NCBI GenBank assembly: GCA_964383665.1
Contig: CAYLHO010000002.1
Location: 124,001 to 188,000 of the forward strand
Direction of reading: 5' to 3'
From: UMGS687 sp964383665
GTDB taxonomy: Bacteria > Bacillota > Clostridia > Christensenellales > UBA1242
Length of the DNA stretch: 64,000 nt
In this document: positions 1 through 7,926 of the stretch, one piece after another
How the letters are laid out: the number at the start of each line of letters is the position of its first letter
Position numbering within the stretch: position 1 is the first letter of the stretch
The notes under the pieces: generated by a model
What the model was told of the DNA's origin: nothing
The model's input: only the letters and a program-made list of their open reading frames with translations
Database searches by the model: none
Position numbers and translations under genes: made by a program

Positions 1-243
1 AAACTTGCGAACGACATGATGGCAGAAATTGACTACACAACAAGGCTTAAAAGCGAAATTCGCGAGGAGGCATACATCATTCTTGATGCAATTGTTAACG
101 CATGCGAAATTGAAAATCTTAAAATTTTGAATGGCCTTATTGTTGGCTTCGATTATGTTGCTTCAAGCATAAAATCAATTAAATTTTTGTATAAAGAAAT
201 GAAAAATGTTCTCGTGGATTTCTATGAGGAACTTCAAAACTAG
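1..243 (+). CDS. C-terminal part of an unknown protein (5' end outside window)
   Basis: The reading frame is open from the first base of the window and ends at TAG 241-243, so this is probably the tail of a longer gene. The visible 80 residues are charged and predicted helical, with no cysteine motif apart from one Cys. An internal ATG pair at 16-21 could in principle start a 75-residue protein, but no ribosome site precedes it within the visible bases. It is followed at once by a strong terminator, so it closes a transcription unit. I do not recognise the family. Confidence 0.5.
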   Translation, partial: KLANDMMAEIDYTTRLKSEIREEAYIILDAIVNACEIENLKILNGLIVGFDYVASSIKSIKFLYKEMKNVLVDFYEELQN

Positions 244-262
244 GGCAAAAGCCCTTTTTTGT
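242..262 (+). terminator. Rho-independent terminator after the first gene
   Basis: Stem AGGGC (242-246), loop AAAA, stem GCCCT (251-255), then a run of T. It starts inside the stop codon of the upstream gene and separates it from the S1-domain gene. Confidence 0.85.
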
Positions 263-282
263 TAAAATAAATTGGAGAAAAA

Positions 283-1071
283 ATGGACACGAAATTTAGT
301 ATTGAGGAAGTTGAAAAAACAATTGCGTCTTACAAGAAAAATCAACTTTCAAACGGAATTGTTGTTTCAATTCGAAACGACGGGCTTGTTTTCAATCTTG
401 GAGGGAAACTTGATGCATTCGTCCCAAAAGATGAGGTTGAAAATTTTTCATCGTCAAAAATTGGCGACAGGTTTTCGGTTGTTGTAACCGGAAAAACTGA
501 AGATGGAATGGTTGAGGCGTCGCAAAAGAAAGCCTCTCAAATTAAACTTGAAACTCAAAATGCAAAGGAAATTAAACTTGGGTCGTCATTTCAAGTTGTT
601 GTTTTGCAAACAAATTCAACAGGCGATTTGATTTCAAAAATGGGAGAATATGAAATTATTGTCCCAAAGGACGAAATTTGTTCATACAAAGTTGTTAACC
701 CAAAATTTTATGTTGGGAAAAAAGTTATGGCAATTGCAACAAACATAAACAACGAGGAGAAAAAAATTCAAGCGTCAATTCGAATTCTGGAAGATAAAAC
801 ACGTGCTGCAAATGAAGAAGTTTTTTGGCAAACAAATTTTATCAACAAAATTGTTGACGGAACGGTTAAGCGCTTTGTTCCATATGGCGCATTCGTTGAC
901 GTTGGGGGAGTTAATTGCCTTTTGCACATTTCAAACATTTCATATTCAAAAATTAACAGCGCTGCTGATGTTTTGGAACTTGGAAAGACATATAAATTTA
1001 AAATTATTTCATTAGACCGCGAAACCAAAAAAGTTTCGCTTGGATATAAACAACTTCAAGCAAAAAAATAG
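283..1071 (+). CDS. S1 RNA-binding domain protein (ribosomal protein S1-like)
   Basis: A 262-residue protein of about three S1/OB-fold repeats: residues 22-80 (GIVVSIRNDGLVFNLGGKLDAF), 97-170 (a diverged copy with the IVPKDEI turn) and 189-258 (GTVKRFVPYGAFVDVGG, then LLHIS and DRETKKVSLGYKQL, the best match). S1 proteins bind single-stranded mRNA at the 30S subunit or act as general RNA-binding factors. It is much shorter than the six-repeat E. coli S1 and closer to the short Firmicutes forms. In Clostridia such genes commonly sit next to cmk, as here with only a tRNA between. ATG 283 is preceded by GGAG at 274-277. Whether it is a true ribosomal S1 or an accessory S1 protein cannot be told. 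Confidence 0.85.
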   Translation: MDTKFSIEEVEKTIASYKKNQLSNGIVVSIRNDGLVFNLGGKLDAFVPKDEVENFSSSKIGDRFSVVVTGKTEDGMVEASQKKASQIKLETQNAKEIKLGSSFQVVVLQTNSTGDLISKMGEYEIIVPKDEICSYKVVNPKFYVGKKVMAIATNINNEEKKIQASIRILEDKTRAANEEVFWQTNFINKIVDGTVKRFVPYGAFVDVGGVNCLLHISNISYSKINSAADVLELGKTYKFKIISLDRETKKVSLGYKQLQAKK

Positions 1072-1190
1072 TGTTTTAACCAACGATATTTACATGCATT
1101 TAAACCCTCAAAAAAGAAGGTGTACTCAACTTATACAAAGGGTTTTAGCTAACTTTTTGACATCACGATTTTGCCAATTTGAAAACTTAT

Positions 1191-1234
1191 AAAAAAATGG
1201 GCGCAACATATAGTTATAACTTTATGTTGAACCC
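1191..1234 (-). terminator. Terminator of tRNA-Thr(CGU)
   Basis: On the minus strand, GGG-TT-CAACATA (1234-1223) pairs with TATGTTG-CG-CCC (1210-1199), with two unpaired bases in each arm, followed by ATTTTTTT. It starts only six bases after the encoded CCA of the tRNA. Confidence 0.8.
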
Positions 1235-1240
1235 ACAGTA

Positions 1241-1316
1241 TGGAGCTGATGGGCGGATTCGAACCGCCGACCTATTGATTACGAATCAATTGCTCTACCT
1301 ACTGAGCCACACCAGC
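1241..1316 (-). tRNA. tRNA-Thr, anticodon CGU (reads ACG)
   Basis: A 76-nt cloverleaf on the minus strand. Acceptor GCTGGTG pairs with CATCAGC (one G-U), D-arm GCTC/GAGC, anticodon stem ATTGA/TCAAT around loop TTCGTAA (anticodon CGT), and T-arm GGCGG-TTCGAAT-CCGCC. The discriminator is U and CCA is encoded (1243-1241). It lies opposite to and between the S1 gene and cmk. Confidence 0.95.
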
Positions 1317-1327
1317 ACTTACGAATT

Positions 1328-1355
1328 ATGATATCATAAAATAATAAAATGTCAA
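1328..1355 (-). promoter_or_regulatory. Promoter of tRNA-Thr(CGU)
   Basis: Minus strand TTGACA (1355-1350), 16-bp spacer, TATCAT (1333-1328). The expected start is about five bases upstream of the tRNA 5' end at 1316. The sequence 1072-1240 holds only the tRNA terminator and a weak inverted repeat (1101-1108/1139-1146). Confidence 0.75.
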
Positions 1356-1386
1356 ATAAAAAGACAGAATAACATTGGAGGAAAGA

Positions 1387-2052
1387 GTGAGAATTAACAT
1401 TGCAATTGACGGAACTGCGGGAAGCGGGAAAGGAACGGTTTCAAAGGAGCTTGCAAAGCGCCTTGGTATTTTTCATTTGGACACAGGAGCAATCTATCGA
1501 AGCATTGCCTTCTATGTTCTTGAGAACAAAATTTCGCCAAATGACGAAAAAAACATTGAAAAAATGCTTAAAAACATGAAATTTTCTGTTATTTTCGAGA
1601 AAGATAACGGAAACATGGTCCAAAAAAATTTGCTAAACGGCGAAGATTTAAAACAAAAAATTAGAACTGAAGAGGTTAGCGAGGCGTCCTCAATTGTTTC
1701 TCAATATAAAGATGTTAGAGAGTTTGCAACTTCAATTCAGCATGAAATTGCAAAAAATTATGATGTTATCATTGAGGGGCGCGACATTGGAACCGTTGTT
1801 CTTCCAAATGCAACCCATAAGTTCTTTCTAACTGCAAGCCCGGAAGTTAGAGCAAAAAGAAGAATTGAACAACTTGGACTTCCAGGAAATGAGTTTGAAA
1901 ATGTTTTAAAGGAAATTAAGGAACGCGATAAGCGCGATTCACTTCGTGCAATAAGTCCGCTTAAGGTTGCTGAAGACGCAATATATGTTGATAACAGCAA
2001 TCAAACAATTGAGCAAACAGTTGACTTAATGGAGAAATATATTGTTGAATAA
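1387..2052 (+). CDS. cmk: Cytidylate kinase (CMP/dCMP kinase)
   Basis: Phosphorylates CMP and dCMP with ATP in pyrimidine nucleotide salvage. Visible are the P-loop GTAGSGKGT near the N-terminus, LDTGAIYRS for the nucleotide base, the GRDIGTVVLP substrate loop, and the lid region with ASPEVRAKRR and ERDKRDS. At 221 residues it has normal length. I chose GTG 1387 because GGAGG (1377-1381) lies five bases upstream; the in-frame TTG at 1375 overlaps this ribosome site and cannot be the start. The gene ends in a terminator shared with the convergent deacetylase gene. Confidence 0.95.
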   Translation: MRINIAIDGTAGSGKGTVSKELAKRLGIFHLDTGAIYRSIAFYVLENKISPNDEKNIEKMLKNMKFSVIFEKDNGNMVQKNLLNGEDLKQKIRTEEVSEASSIVSQYKDVREFATSIQHEIAKNYDVIIEGRDIGTVVLPNATHKFFLTASPEVRAKRRIEQLGLPGNEFENVLKEIKERDKRDSLRAISPLKVAEDAIYVDNSNQTIEQTVDLMEKYIVE

Positions 2053-2078
2053 AAGCAGCAAAATTTGCTGCTTTTTTT
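2051..2078. terminator. Bidirectional terminator between cmk and the deacetylase gene
   Basis: Stem AAAGCAGC / GCTGCTTT around AAAATTT, with A-rich and T-rich flanks. It overlaps the cmk stop and the TAA (2079-2077) of the convergent gene. Confidence 0.85.
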
Positions 2079-2817
2079 ATGTCTTTAAACATTCACTTAC
2101 GGTTGTTAAATTGAAGCCGTTTTCAACAAGAGTTTCGACAATTTTTGGAAGCGCAGCAGCTGTTTTTTCTGTTGGGTGCATTAAAATCAAATCACCGCCG
2201 GCTGCGTTTTTAACTGCTCGGGAATATATTAAGTTTTCGTCTTGGTCGCGCCAATCAATTGTGTCGCGAGTCCACATTATGCTTGTGTAGCCAAGTTCTT
2301 TTGCCGTTTCAATTGTAGTTTTTGAATAGGAACCGCTTGGCGGTGCAAAAAGATTCATTTCAACGCCAAGAATTTCCTTAACAACATTATGCGTGTTTTG
2401 AATTTCATCTTTGTTTTGCTGATAGGAAATTGTTTTGTGGTCTTTGTGATAGAACCCATGATTTGCAATTTCATGACCGTCGCTGCTGATCATTTTCAAA
2501 AGGTCTGGAAATTTTTTTGCCCAAGTTCCGCCAACAAAAAATGTTGTTTTAATGTTGTTTTCTTTAAGTGTTTTAAGCATGGGTTCAATATAGTCGTTTC
2601 CCCAGTAAACATTGATCATAAGGCAAATGTTTTTTGAGGAAGTGTTTCCGTGATAAACCGCCTCAACTTCGTTTGAATTAAACGCGTTAAGCGTTTCGCC
2701 GGTGTAGGTTATAACAAAAAGCCCAACAAGAACAATGCAGATTATAAAATTCGCAAAAACATTCCGAAAAACCTTTTCTTTTTTCTCTTTTTTGCTGAAA
2801 AAGCCACAAATTTTCAT
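2077..2817 (-). CDS. Membrane-anchored polysaccharide deacetylase, PdaB/YlxY-like
   Basis: NodB-fold carbohydrate esterase 4 family, expected to remove N-acetyl groups from peptidoglycan or another polysaccharide outside the membrane. A positively charged N-terminus is followed by a membrane segment (about 21-40). The NodB motif 1 is NVYWGND (69-75) rather than TFDDG, as in the sporulation-linked YlxY-like branch. Motif 2 is NHGFYH (119-124), with the metal histidines, followed by APPSGSYS, TRDTIDWRD and LMHPTEKT. The altered motif 1 leaves the catalytic aspartate uncertain. No ribosome site precedes ATG 2817; a weak TAAATT lies seven bases before it. Confidence 0.85.
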   Translation of the reverse strand: MKICGFFSKKEKKEKVFRNVFANFIICIVLVGLFVITYTGETLNAFNSNEVEAVYHGNTSSKNICLMINVYWGNDYIEPMLKTLKENNIKTTFFVGGTWAKKFPDLLKMISSDGHEIANHGFYHKDHKTISYQQNKDEIQNTHNVVKEILGVEMNLFAPPSGSYSKTTIETAKELGYTSIMWTRDTIDWRDQDENLIYSRAVKNAAGGDLILMHPTEKTAAALPKIVETLVENGFNLTTVSECLKT

Positions 2818-2854
2818 ATAACATAATTTATGCTTTGCTTTATTGGCTTATAAC

Positions 2855-2877
2855 AAAAAAAGCGGCATTTGCCGCTT
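2855..2877 (-). terminator. Terminator of the phosphoesterase operon
   Basis: Minus strand stem AAGCGGC (2877-2871), loop AAAT, GCCGCTT (2866-2860), then a run of T. It separates the zinc-ribbon gene from the downstream deacetylase gene. Confidence 0.85.
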
Positions 2878-2891
2878 AAGTTTGCTTATTA

Positions 2892-3152
2892 TTATGAAAG
2901 TTCTTCAATCATCTTTTTAATTTCTTCTGTTGGATTTGCTCCGTCAGAAATTCGATCGAGAAGGTCATAGAGAATTGTTGCTTGCGCCTTTGAAATTTTG
3001 TTGCCTTCTTGCTTTGCTGCTTCAAGAGTTAAAGGGGAAGAGCAACGAGGGCAGAATTTCATTTGTGCCTTGCCGTCGTTTCCAACATGTGCTCTGCAAT
3101 TTAAACAATAGGCTTTGTTGTCTTTTTCGTCAATTTTAATTCCAAAATTCAT
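2892..3152 (-). CDS. Small zinc-ribbon protein of unknown function
   Basis: An 86-residue protein with two cysteine pairs, CLNC (16-19) and CPRC (34-37), which should bind one zinc ion, then a helical C-terminal half (residues 50-86). It is the last gene of a minus-strand operon with the two phosphoesterase-like genes. Its start lies one base after the stop of the preceding gene, and its AGGAGG site lies inside that gene's end, so translation is probably coupled. No enzyme motif is visible. A structural or nucleic-acid-binding partner of the phosphoesterase is possible but is only an inference. Confidence 0.7.
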   Translation of the reverse strand: MNFGIKIDEKDNKAYCLNCRAHVGNDGKAQMKFCPRCSSPLTLEAAKQEGNKISKAQATILYDLLDRISDGANPTEEIKKMIEELS

Positions 3153-3153
3153 C

Positions 3154-4455
3154 TTAAACCTCCTGTTGTGGGTCTTGTTTTGGAGTTTTTGTTATGTTTG
3201 TCATTTCGGAAGGAGATTTTCCTTGTTTTTTTGCTGCAACGGCTTTGCTAACTTTGTCGATTGACTTGATAAATTTGTTGCAGCCTTTTCTTGCATCTTC
3301 CTCTGTTTGTCCAATTGTTTTTTCAATTGAGGAAACAACAACATTTTTAATTTCTGTTAGCGCTTCGCCAACGCTGCTTGCAATAACTGAACTAACATAG
3401 TTTGAATCGTCAACTTGATGCTCGTGAGGGGCGTTATAATCGTTGAAATGTGCGCTGATTTTCGATTCAAGTTTGCCGTTTTTATAGCCGTGTTCAAACG
3501 CAACCTTAAACCAGTTTCTGTTAAGCGAGTATGGGCCAATTAAAGGGCGATTGAAGTTGAACATGTCGTATTCTGCCATTGGTCCAAAGCAAAGATAAAT
3601 GCAAGATTTCTTTTCGTTAAGATTTGCTGGGTCGGTTGTTAAAGCGCCAAAAGAACCATTCATTTTTGCGGTTGTGTTCCAATAGATGTCGAACCCTGGG
3701 GTAACTTTTTGAGCATAAGAATCAAGTTGTTCAAGCATTTTTGCTCTTGTTGAACCTGGTGGGTTAAAGTTTGTTATTGAAATTTTTGCATCTTTCTTAT
3801 ATGGATCTTTAAGATTGAAAATTAAAACTGTTCGATAGCCCGTAACTTTTTCCGGAATTCCAAGTGCATCACCAAGAATTTTCATGAGGTCTGGGCCGCC
3901 GTTTTTAATTATTGTTTTTTCAACTTGTCCGCGAGAAAGCGCAACAATTTTGTTTTGCAAGTTATATTGCTTAATTTTTTTTGCAAGATATCTAACTTGT
4001 TCAACATATGGCAAAATTTCTTTATAGTTTCCGGTTGTAACGCGGGTAAAAACATTTTCAAGAACTAACGCAGAATTTCGTGAGCTTGAAATTGTTTTAA
4101 AAACATGGTCAATCCATCTTTCATTAATCTTGTTTGTTTCACTTTCTGGGAACTTAACACGTTTTGCGTCAGGGGAGATGTTATATTTAAATTCGTCGCC
4201 ATTTTCATTGTTTTCAAGTTTATAGGCTCTTCCAAGATTTACGTTTGAAATAACATTAAATCCAAAATAGTTGTTGTTAACATCGTATGAAAGGGTTGTA
4301 ACAATGTCGTCTTCTTTGGTCTCGGGCGTGTCGAGAATTTCAACTTCCTCGTTAACGTTTTCTAATGTGAAAGATGAATCGATGTTGTCTTTTGTTTTAA
4401 GTTTTTTGTTAATAACCGAAAGTGCTCTGTCGGTTGCCTCTGGTTTAAGAGTCAT
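3154..4455 (-). CDS. Probable catalytically dead metallophosphoesterase paralogue
   Basis: A 433-residue protein not recognisable by motif alone, but it aligns by eye with the intact phosphoesterase encoded just upstream. SDWHIGAQNFD there matches YDVNNNYFGFN here (D58 kept, His to N60); LGDML matches LENVF (132-136); GNHERRVNKETG matches GQVEKTIIKNGG (176-187), followed in both by a helix ending in LGI; HHGD matches NPPG; and GHWH matches WNTT (259-262). Nearly all metal ligands are therefore lost while the fold appears kept. The C-terminal third (about 330-433) is lysine- and glutamine-rich. AGGAGG precedes ATG 4455, 12 bases after the upstream stop. It may be a regulatory or structural partner of the active enzyme; the paralogy is my inference. 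Confidence 0.5.
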   Translation of the reverse strand: MTLKPEATDRALSVINKKLKTKDNIDSSFTLENVNEEVEILDTPETKEDDIVTTLSYDVNNNYFGFNVISNVNLGRAYKLENNENGDEFKYNISPDAKRVKFPESETNKINERWIDHVFKTISSSRNSALVLENVFTRVTTGNYKEILPYVEQVRYLAKKIKQYNLQNKIVALSRGQVEKTIIKNGGPDLMKILGDALGIPEKVTGYRTVLIFNLKDPYKKDAKISITNFNPPGSTRAKMLEQLDSYAQKVTPGFDIYWNTTAKMNGSFGALTTDPANLNEKKSCIYLCFGPMAEYDMFNFNRPLIGPYSLNRNWFKVAFEHGYKNGKLESKISAHFNDYNAPHEHQVDDSNYVSSVIASSVGEALTEIKNVVVSSIEKTIGQTEEDARKGCNKFIKSIDKVSKAVAAKKQGKSPSEMTNITKTPKQDPQQEV

Positions 4456-4467
4456 GTTTCCTCCTGC

Positions 4468-5628
4468 CTATTCTTTTCCATTGTCTTTTGATGAATCAAC
4501 TTGAGTTGTTTTCTTTGATGATTTTTGTTTGATCAATTTTCTTTGTTTGTCGGTTAAAAGAGAACTGTAGGCCTCTTTGTTGATTTCAATTCCAGCTTTT
4601 TTAAGAAGATCGGCAAGTTCATCTGTTTTTTGGCGAATTTCATCAATAAATTCTTTTGACTTTTCATCTATAGATTTTTTTGCACGTTTAATAATTTTGT
4701 CTTTTTCTTTTGTGTTTGCAATTGAAAGAATTGGGATTGAACGGGTTGCAGGAACAAATTCTCTTTCCTTAACATCGCTTTTTGAGTCTGGGTTGAAAAG
4801 CGGATTTTTTGCACTGCTTATTTCAATTGCATAGTATGGCGAACGAACGCGTTGAGCATGTGTGAACTCAAAAGGCGTCTGCCCTTCATTTGGCAAAATA
4901 ACATTCATTGTTTCATGTTTAAAACTTGTTTCAAGTTCTGGATCGAAAATTGAATTTGCTTGAGTTTGAACTTTAAGACGGTGCCAGTGGCCAACAACAT
5001 TAAGATCGGAAGTTGGGCATTTTGCTTGAAGCTTTGTGAAATCAACGCCGTCGCCATGATGGGTTACAATTCTGTATGTGAATTTTCCGTCTTTGCTGAG
5101 TTTGTTTTTAAGAACAATTTCTGTAACAGCAAAATCTGGAGCATACTTATCTCTTATGCCAAGAGTTTTTGCTGCTTGCTCAATTATGTTAAGCCCTGTT
5201 TCTTTGTTAACACGGCGTTCGTGGTTTCCTGGGTGGATAACAGCAATTTTTCCTGCTGATGCAACTTGCGAAAAAAGGTCGACGAAGCAATCCCATTGTT
5301 CGTTTGGATAAAGAAGGTCGTCGAACATGTTTTGAACAGCATGAAGAATTGCTGTGCTCAACATGTCGCCAAGAACGAAAAGATAGGCGTTTGGAGTGTT
5401 AAGAGTGTATTCCAAAACCTCAACGCAACGGTCGATGTCGAAATTTTGAGCGCCAATGTGCCAATCGGAAGCGAACACGGCAACAATTGTGTCGAATTTG
5501 TTCGACAAGTCAATTGTGTTGTGCGCAACGGAATTATCTTTAGTTTGTTCAAGTTTATTGCGGTAGTTTTCAATGCTTTCGCTTGAGTTAAGTTTTTTCT
5601 TTTGACTAACTTTTGTTGGTTTGCTCAT
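4468..5628 (-). CDS. Calcineurin-like metallophosphoesterase
   Basis: A 386-residue protein with the full metallophosphoesterase set: SDWH (D55, H57), GD (87-88), GNHE (134-137), THHGD (189-193) and GHWH (213-216). These bind two metal ions and hydrolyse phosphate esters; the substrate (nucleic acid, nucleotide or protein) is unknown. The form resembles large phage- and plasmid-borne phosphoesterases. The N-terminal 45 residues and the C-terminal 80 are highly charged, the latter probably coiled coil. It is the first gene of a three-gene operon, with AAGGA before ATG 5628 and a consensus promoter. Confidence 0.85.
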   Translation of the reverse strand: MSKPTKVSQKKKLNSSESIENYRNKLEQTKDNSVAHNTIDLSNKFDTIVAVFASDWHIGAQNFDIDRCVEVLEYTLNTPNAYLFVLGDMLSTAILHAVQNMFDDLLYPNEQWDCFVDLFSQVASAGKIAVIHPGNHERRVNKETGLNIIEQAAKTLGIRDKYAPDFAVTEIVLKNKLSKDGKFTYRIVTHHGDGVDFTKLQAKCPTSDLNVVGHWHRLKVQTQANSIFDPELETSFKHETMNVILPNEGQTPFEFTHAQRVRSPYYAIEISSAKNPLFNPDSKSDVKEREFVPATRSIPILSIANTKEKDKIIKRAKKSIDEKSKEFIDEIRQKTDELADLLKKAGIEINKEAYSSLLTDKQRKLIKQKSSKKTTQVDSSKDNGKE

Positions 5629-5660
5629 TGAAAGTCCTTCTTTTATTTAAATTCAATTAA

Positions 5661-5689
5661 ATTTTATCTTAAACGGGGGGTAAAGTCAA
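5661..5689 (-). promoter_or_regulatory. Promoter of the phosphoesterase operon
   Basis: Minus strand TTGACT (5689-5684), 17-bp spacer, TAAAAT (5666-5661). A G4/C4 inverted repeat (GGGG...CCCC) overlaps the -35 box and spacer and could be an operator. Confidence 0.8.
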
Positions 5690-5754
5690 CCCCAAATTTT
5701 TTCTTTTGTTGGTTTTTGTCGATTTTTGTTGCTTTTAAACAAAAGCAAATTTAT

Positions 5755-6618
5755 TTAATTTTCAGTGTTGATTGTTGGGTTTAAATAGTCTGCAGGCAAT
5801 TCATAAGGGGAGGGTTTGAGCGTGATAATTCCAGAATTTATTGGTTTAAAACCATAAAGCCTGTTTGAAAATGCAAGATTTTTGTGGGAATGGGCTTCAT
5901 AAACTTGTTCCATAAGCCCTGCGTTTTTGAAACTGAAAACTTGATTATGTCCAATTATCAAATGATCCACAACAACAATTCCATAAAGAGAAACCGCCTC
6001 CAAAATTGCAAGCGTTGCGTTAATGTCTTCGCCCGAAGGTTGAATTTCGCCGTTTGGGTGGTTATGAGCAAGAACAATAACATTCGCTTTGTGTTGCAAA
6101 ATTGTTTGAATGAGATTTGGAATGTCAATTCCAACCGAATTTATGTTCCCGGTTGTAAGTTGTTCAACGCTTATAAACTCGCTTTTTGCTGTTAAAAGCG
6201 CAACATAAAATTCTTCAGTTGTTTTGCCAATGAAATAGTTTCTTAAAAGTTCTGAAAATTCATTTGTTGTTTGCAAAACCTTTCTCTTTTTAGGACGCGC
6301 ACCTGTTTCAATTATGAAATGAATAATTTGTCCGTATGAAAGAAGAAATGATGCAATTTGCGGACCAACACCGTAAACGGAAAGAAGTTGGGTCATGCTT
6401 GAATTAATCACGTTTGAAAGTGAACCAAATTTATCAAGAAGAACATGCGCAAGCGGATTAGTGTCACCTTGAGCAGTGCAAAGAGTTAAGAGATATTCAA
6501 GAATTTTAACTTCGCCAAGCGAATATGGGTTTGATGAGTAAACTTCTTTTCTAAGTCGTTTTCTGTGCTCAATATGAAGGTTTCTTTCTTCTTTTGTTAG
6601 TTTAACTTTTCCTGACAT
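5755..6618 (-). CDS. radC: RadC-type JAB/MPN+ domain protein
   Basis: RadC family protein (287 residues). A helix-hairpin-helix region (LLSVYGVGPQIASFLL, about 79-93) precedes a JAMM metalloprotease-like domain with AHNHPNGEIQPSGEDI (H185, H187, S195, D198), the zinc-binding signature. Despite its name, a DNA repair role is unproven for the family. I place the start at ATG 6618, where AAGGGA lies at normal distance; the longer frame back to 6693 has no ribosome site. It is divergent from ruvC, with no other gene in its unit. Confidence 0.9.
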   Translation of the reverse strand: MSGKVKLTKEERNLHIEHRKRLRKEVYSSNPYSLGEVKILEYLLTLCTAQGDTNPLAHVLLDKFGSLSNVINSSMTQLLSVYGVGPQIASFLLSYGQIIHFIIETGARPKKRKVLQTTNEFSELLRNYFIGKTTEEFYVALLTAKSEFISVEQLTTGNINSVGIDIPNLIQTILQHKANVIVLAHNHPNGEIQPSGEDINATLAILEAVSLYGIVVVDHLIIGHNQVFSFKNAGLMEQVYEAHSHKNLAFSNRLYGFKPINSGIITLKPSPYELPADYLNPTINTEN

Positions 6619-6759
6619 TTTTGTTCCCTTTTTAAAATTTAACGGGTTTTCATTTTGTAATAATTTTGAATTAATAAATGAACACTTGATCATATTTTAA
6701 AAAATTCAATATTAAATGTCAAACTCTCAAAAACAGTTTATGAAAAAAAATTAGATTGT

Positions 6760-6788
6760 TTGACTTAATTGTCAATTAAAAATATAAT
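6760..6788 (+). promoter_or_regulatory. Promoter of ruvC, giving a leaderless mRNA
   Basis: TTGACT (6760-6765), 17-bp spacer, TATAAT (6783-6788). The ATG of ruvC begins eight bases after the last base of the -10 box, at the expected transcription start, and no ribosome site exists. Confidence 0.85.
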
Positions 6789-6795
6789 ATGGTAT

Positions 6796-7278
6796 ATGAG
6801 AATTTTAGGAATAGACCCAGGATACGGGATTGTTGGCTTTGGTGTTTTAGATTATGAGAACAGCGAATATAAGGTTGTTGATTATGGCGTTATTGAAACC
6901 CCAAAGGAGGAATCAATTCCTGTTCGACTTGCAATGATCTATGATGCAATTAAAGAGTTAACTCAAAGATATAAACCAGACCAAATGGCAGTTGAGGAAC
7001 TTTTCTACTTCAAAAACCAAACAACAATAATTCCTGTTGCCGAGGCGAGGGGGATTATTTTGCTTGCAGGGATTCATTCCTGCGGGGAAATTTTTGAGTA
7101 CACTCCGCTTCAAATTAAACAAGCGCTAACTGGGAATGGCCGTGCGGAAAAAGCACAAGTTCAGTATATGGTTACGGCAATTTTAGGGCTTGAAAAAATT
7201 CCGAAACCCGACGATGCAGCCGATGCACTTGCGGTTGCAATAACCCACGCAAATTTCAATCAACAAATTGTAAGATAA
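6796..7278 (+). CDS. ruvC: Holliday junction resolvase RuvC
   Basis: Endonuclease that cuts Holliday junctions made by recombination, working with the RuvAB motor. The 160 residues keep the four-carboxylate RNase H-like site: D7 in GIDPGYG, E67/E68 in VEELF, and D139/D140 and D143 in PKPDDAADAL. The TTG at 6769 would lie inside the promoter, so ATG 6796 is the start; it coincides with the predicted transcript start, making a leaderless message. It is followed by a terminator and a separate ruvA promoter. Confidence 0.95.
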   Translation: MRILGIDPGYGIVGFGVLDYENSEYKVVDYGVIETPKEESIPVRLAMIYDAIKELTQRYKPDQMAVEELFYFKNQTTIIPVAEARGIILLAGIHSCGEIFEYTPLQIKQALTGNGRAEKAQVQYMVTAILGLEKIPKPDDAADALAVAITHANFNQQIVR

Positions 7279-7308
7279 CAACAAAAAATTTGTTGTTTTC
7301 TTTTTTTA
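7277..7308 (+). terminator. ruvC terminator overlapping the ruvA promoter
   Basis: AACAACAAA (7277-7285), loop AAA, TTTGTTGTT (7289-7297), then TTCTTTTTTT. The right arm contains the candidate ruvA -35 box. Confidence 0.75.
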
Positions 7309-7319
7309 TATGTTATAAT
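7290..7319 (+). promoter_or_regulatory. Promoter of ruvA, giving a leaderless mRNA
   Basis: TTGTTG (7290-7295), 18-bp spacer, TATAAT (7314-7319). Exactly six bases separate the -10 box from ATG 7326. No Shine-Dalgarno sequence is present. Confidence 0.75.
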
Positions 7320-7325
7320 GCAGGT

Positions 7326-7913
7326 ATGATTAATTACTTAATTGGCGAAATTATTGCAAAAAATGAAAACAGCGTGGTTCTTGAGAACAACGGAATTGGA
7401 TATGAAATTTTTGCCTCTGCAACAACAATTTCAACTCTTCCTGTTCTTGGAGCAAATGCGCGAATTTATGCTTATCTTCATGTTAGGGAAGATGAGTTAA
7501 GCCTTTATGGCTTTTCAACTCTTGAAGAAAAGGAAATGTTCTTAAAGCTTATTGATGTTTCGGGGATTGGGCCAAAAGTTGCGCTTGGAATTCTTTCTGG
7601 AATTCGTCTTTTCGATTTGGCTGTTGCAATTAAAACTGGCGACACGAAACTTCTTTCAACAATTAAGGGACTTGGAAAGAAAACAGCGGAACGAATTGTT
7701 CTTGAACTTAAAGACAAAATTTCTGTTGTTGGATTCGAAAACCATGAAAGCCAAACTCTTGCTGTTGATGAAAACATGATTGACGAAGCAACTGAGGCAC
7801 TTGTTGCTCTTGGAATAAGCAAAAACGATGCTTATCGCCTTGCAAGAGAAAATTCAGCGGGAAGCGAAAGCGCGGAAGACATAATTAGAAAAGCATTCCA
7901 AAATATGAATTAA
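7326..7913 (+). CDS. ruvA: Holliday junction DNA helicase subunit RuvA
   Basis: Binds the four-way junction as a tetramer and loads RuvB. The 195 residues show an N-terminal OB-fold (MINYLIGEIIAKNENSVVL), then two helix-hairpin-helix motifs with ISGIGPKVALGIL-like (SGIGPKVALGILSG) and KGLGKKTAERIVLELKDK, and a C-terminal UBA-like domain (EATEALVALGISKNDA) that contacts RuvB. The upstream TTG at 7290 lies in the terminator and promoter, so ATG 7326 is chosen. ruvB follows 13 bases later. Confidence 0.95.
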   Translation: MINYLIGEIIAKNENSVVLENNGIGYEIFASATTISTLPVLGANARIYAYLHVREDELSLYGFSTLEEKEMFLKLIDVSGIGPKVALGILSGIRLFDLAVAIKTGDTKLLSTIKGLGKKTAERIVLELKDKISVVGFENHESQTLAVDENMIDEATEALVALGISKNDAYRLARENSAGSESAEDIIRKAFQNMN

Positions 7914-7926
7914 AGGTGTAAGAAAA

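Noticed and set aside
1101..1146. Inverted repeat TAAACCCT/AGGGTTTA between the S1 gene and the tRNA
   Set aside because: Thirty-base loop and no T run on either strand; probably chance, though it could be a weak end signal of the S1 gene.
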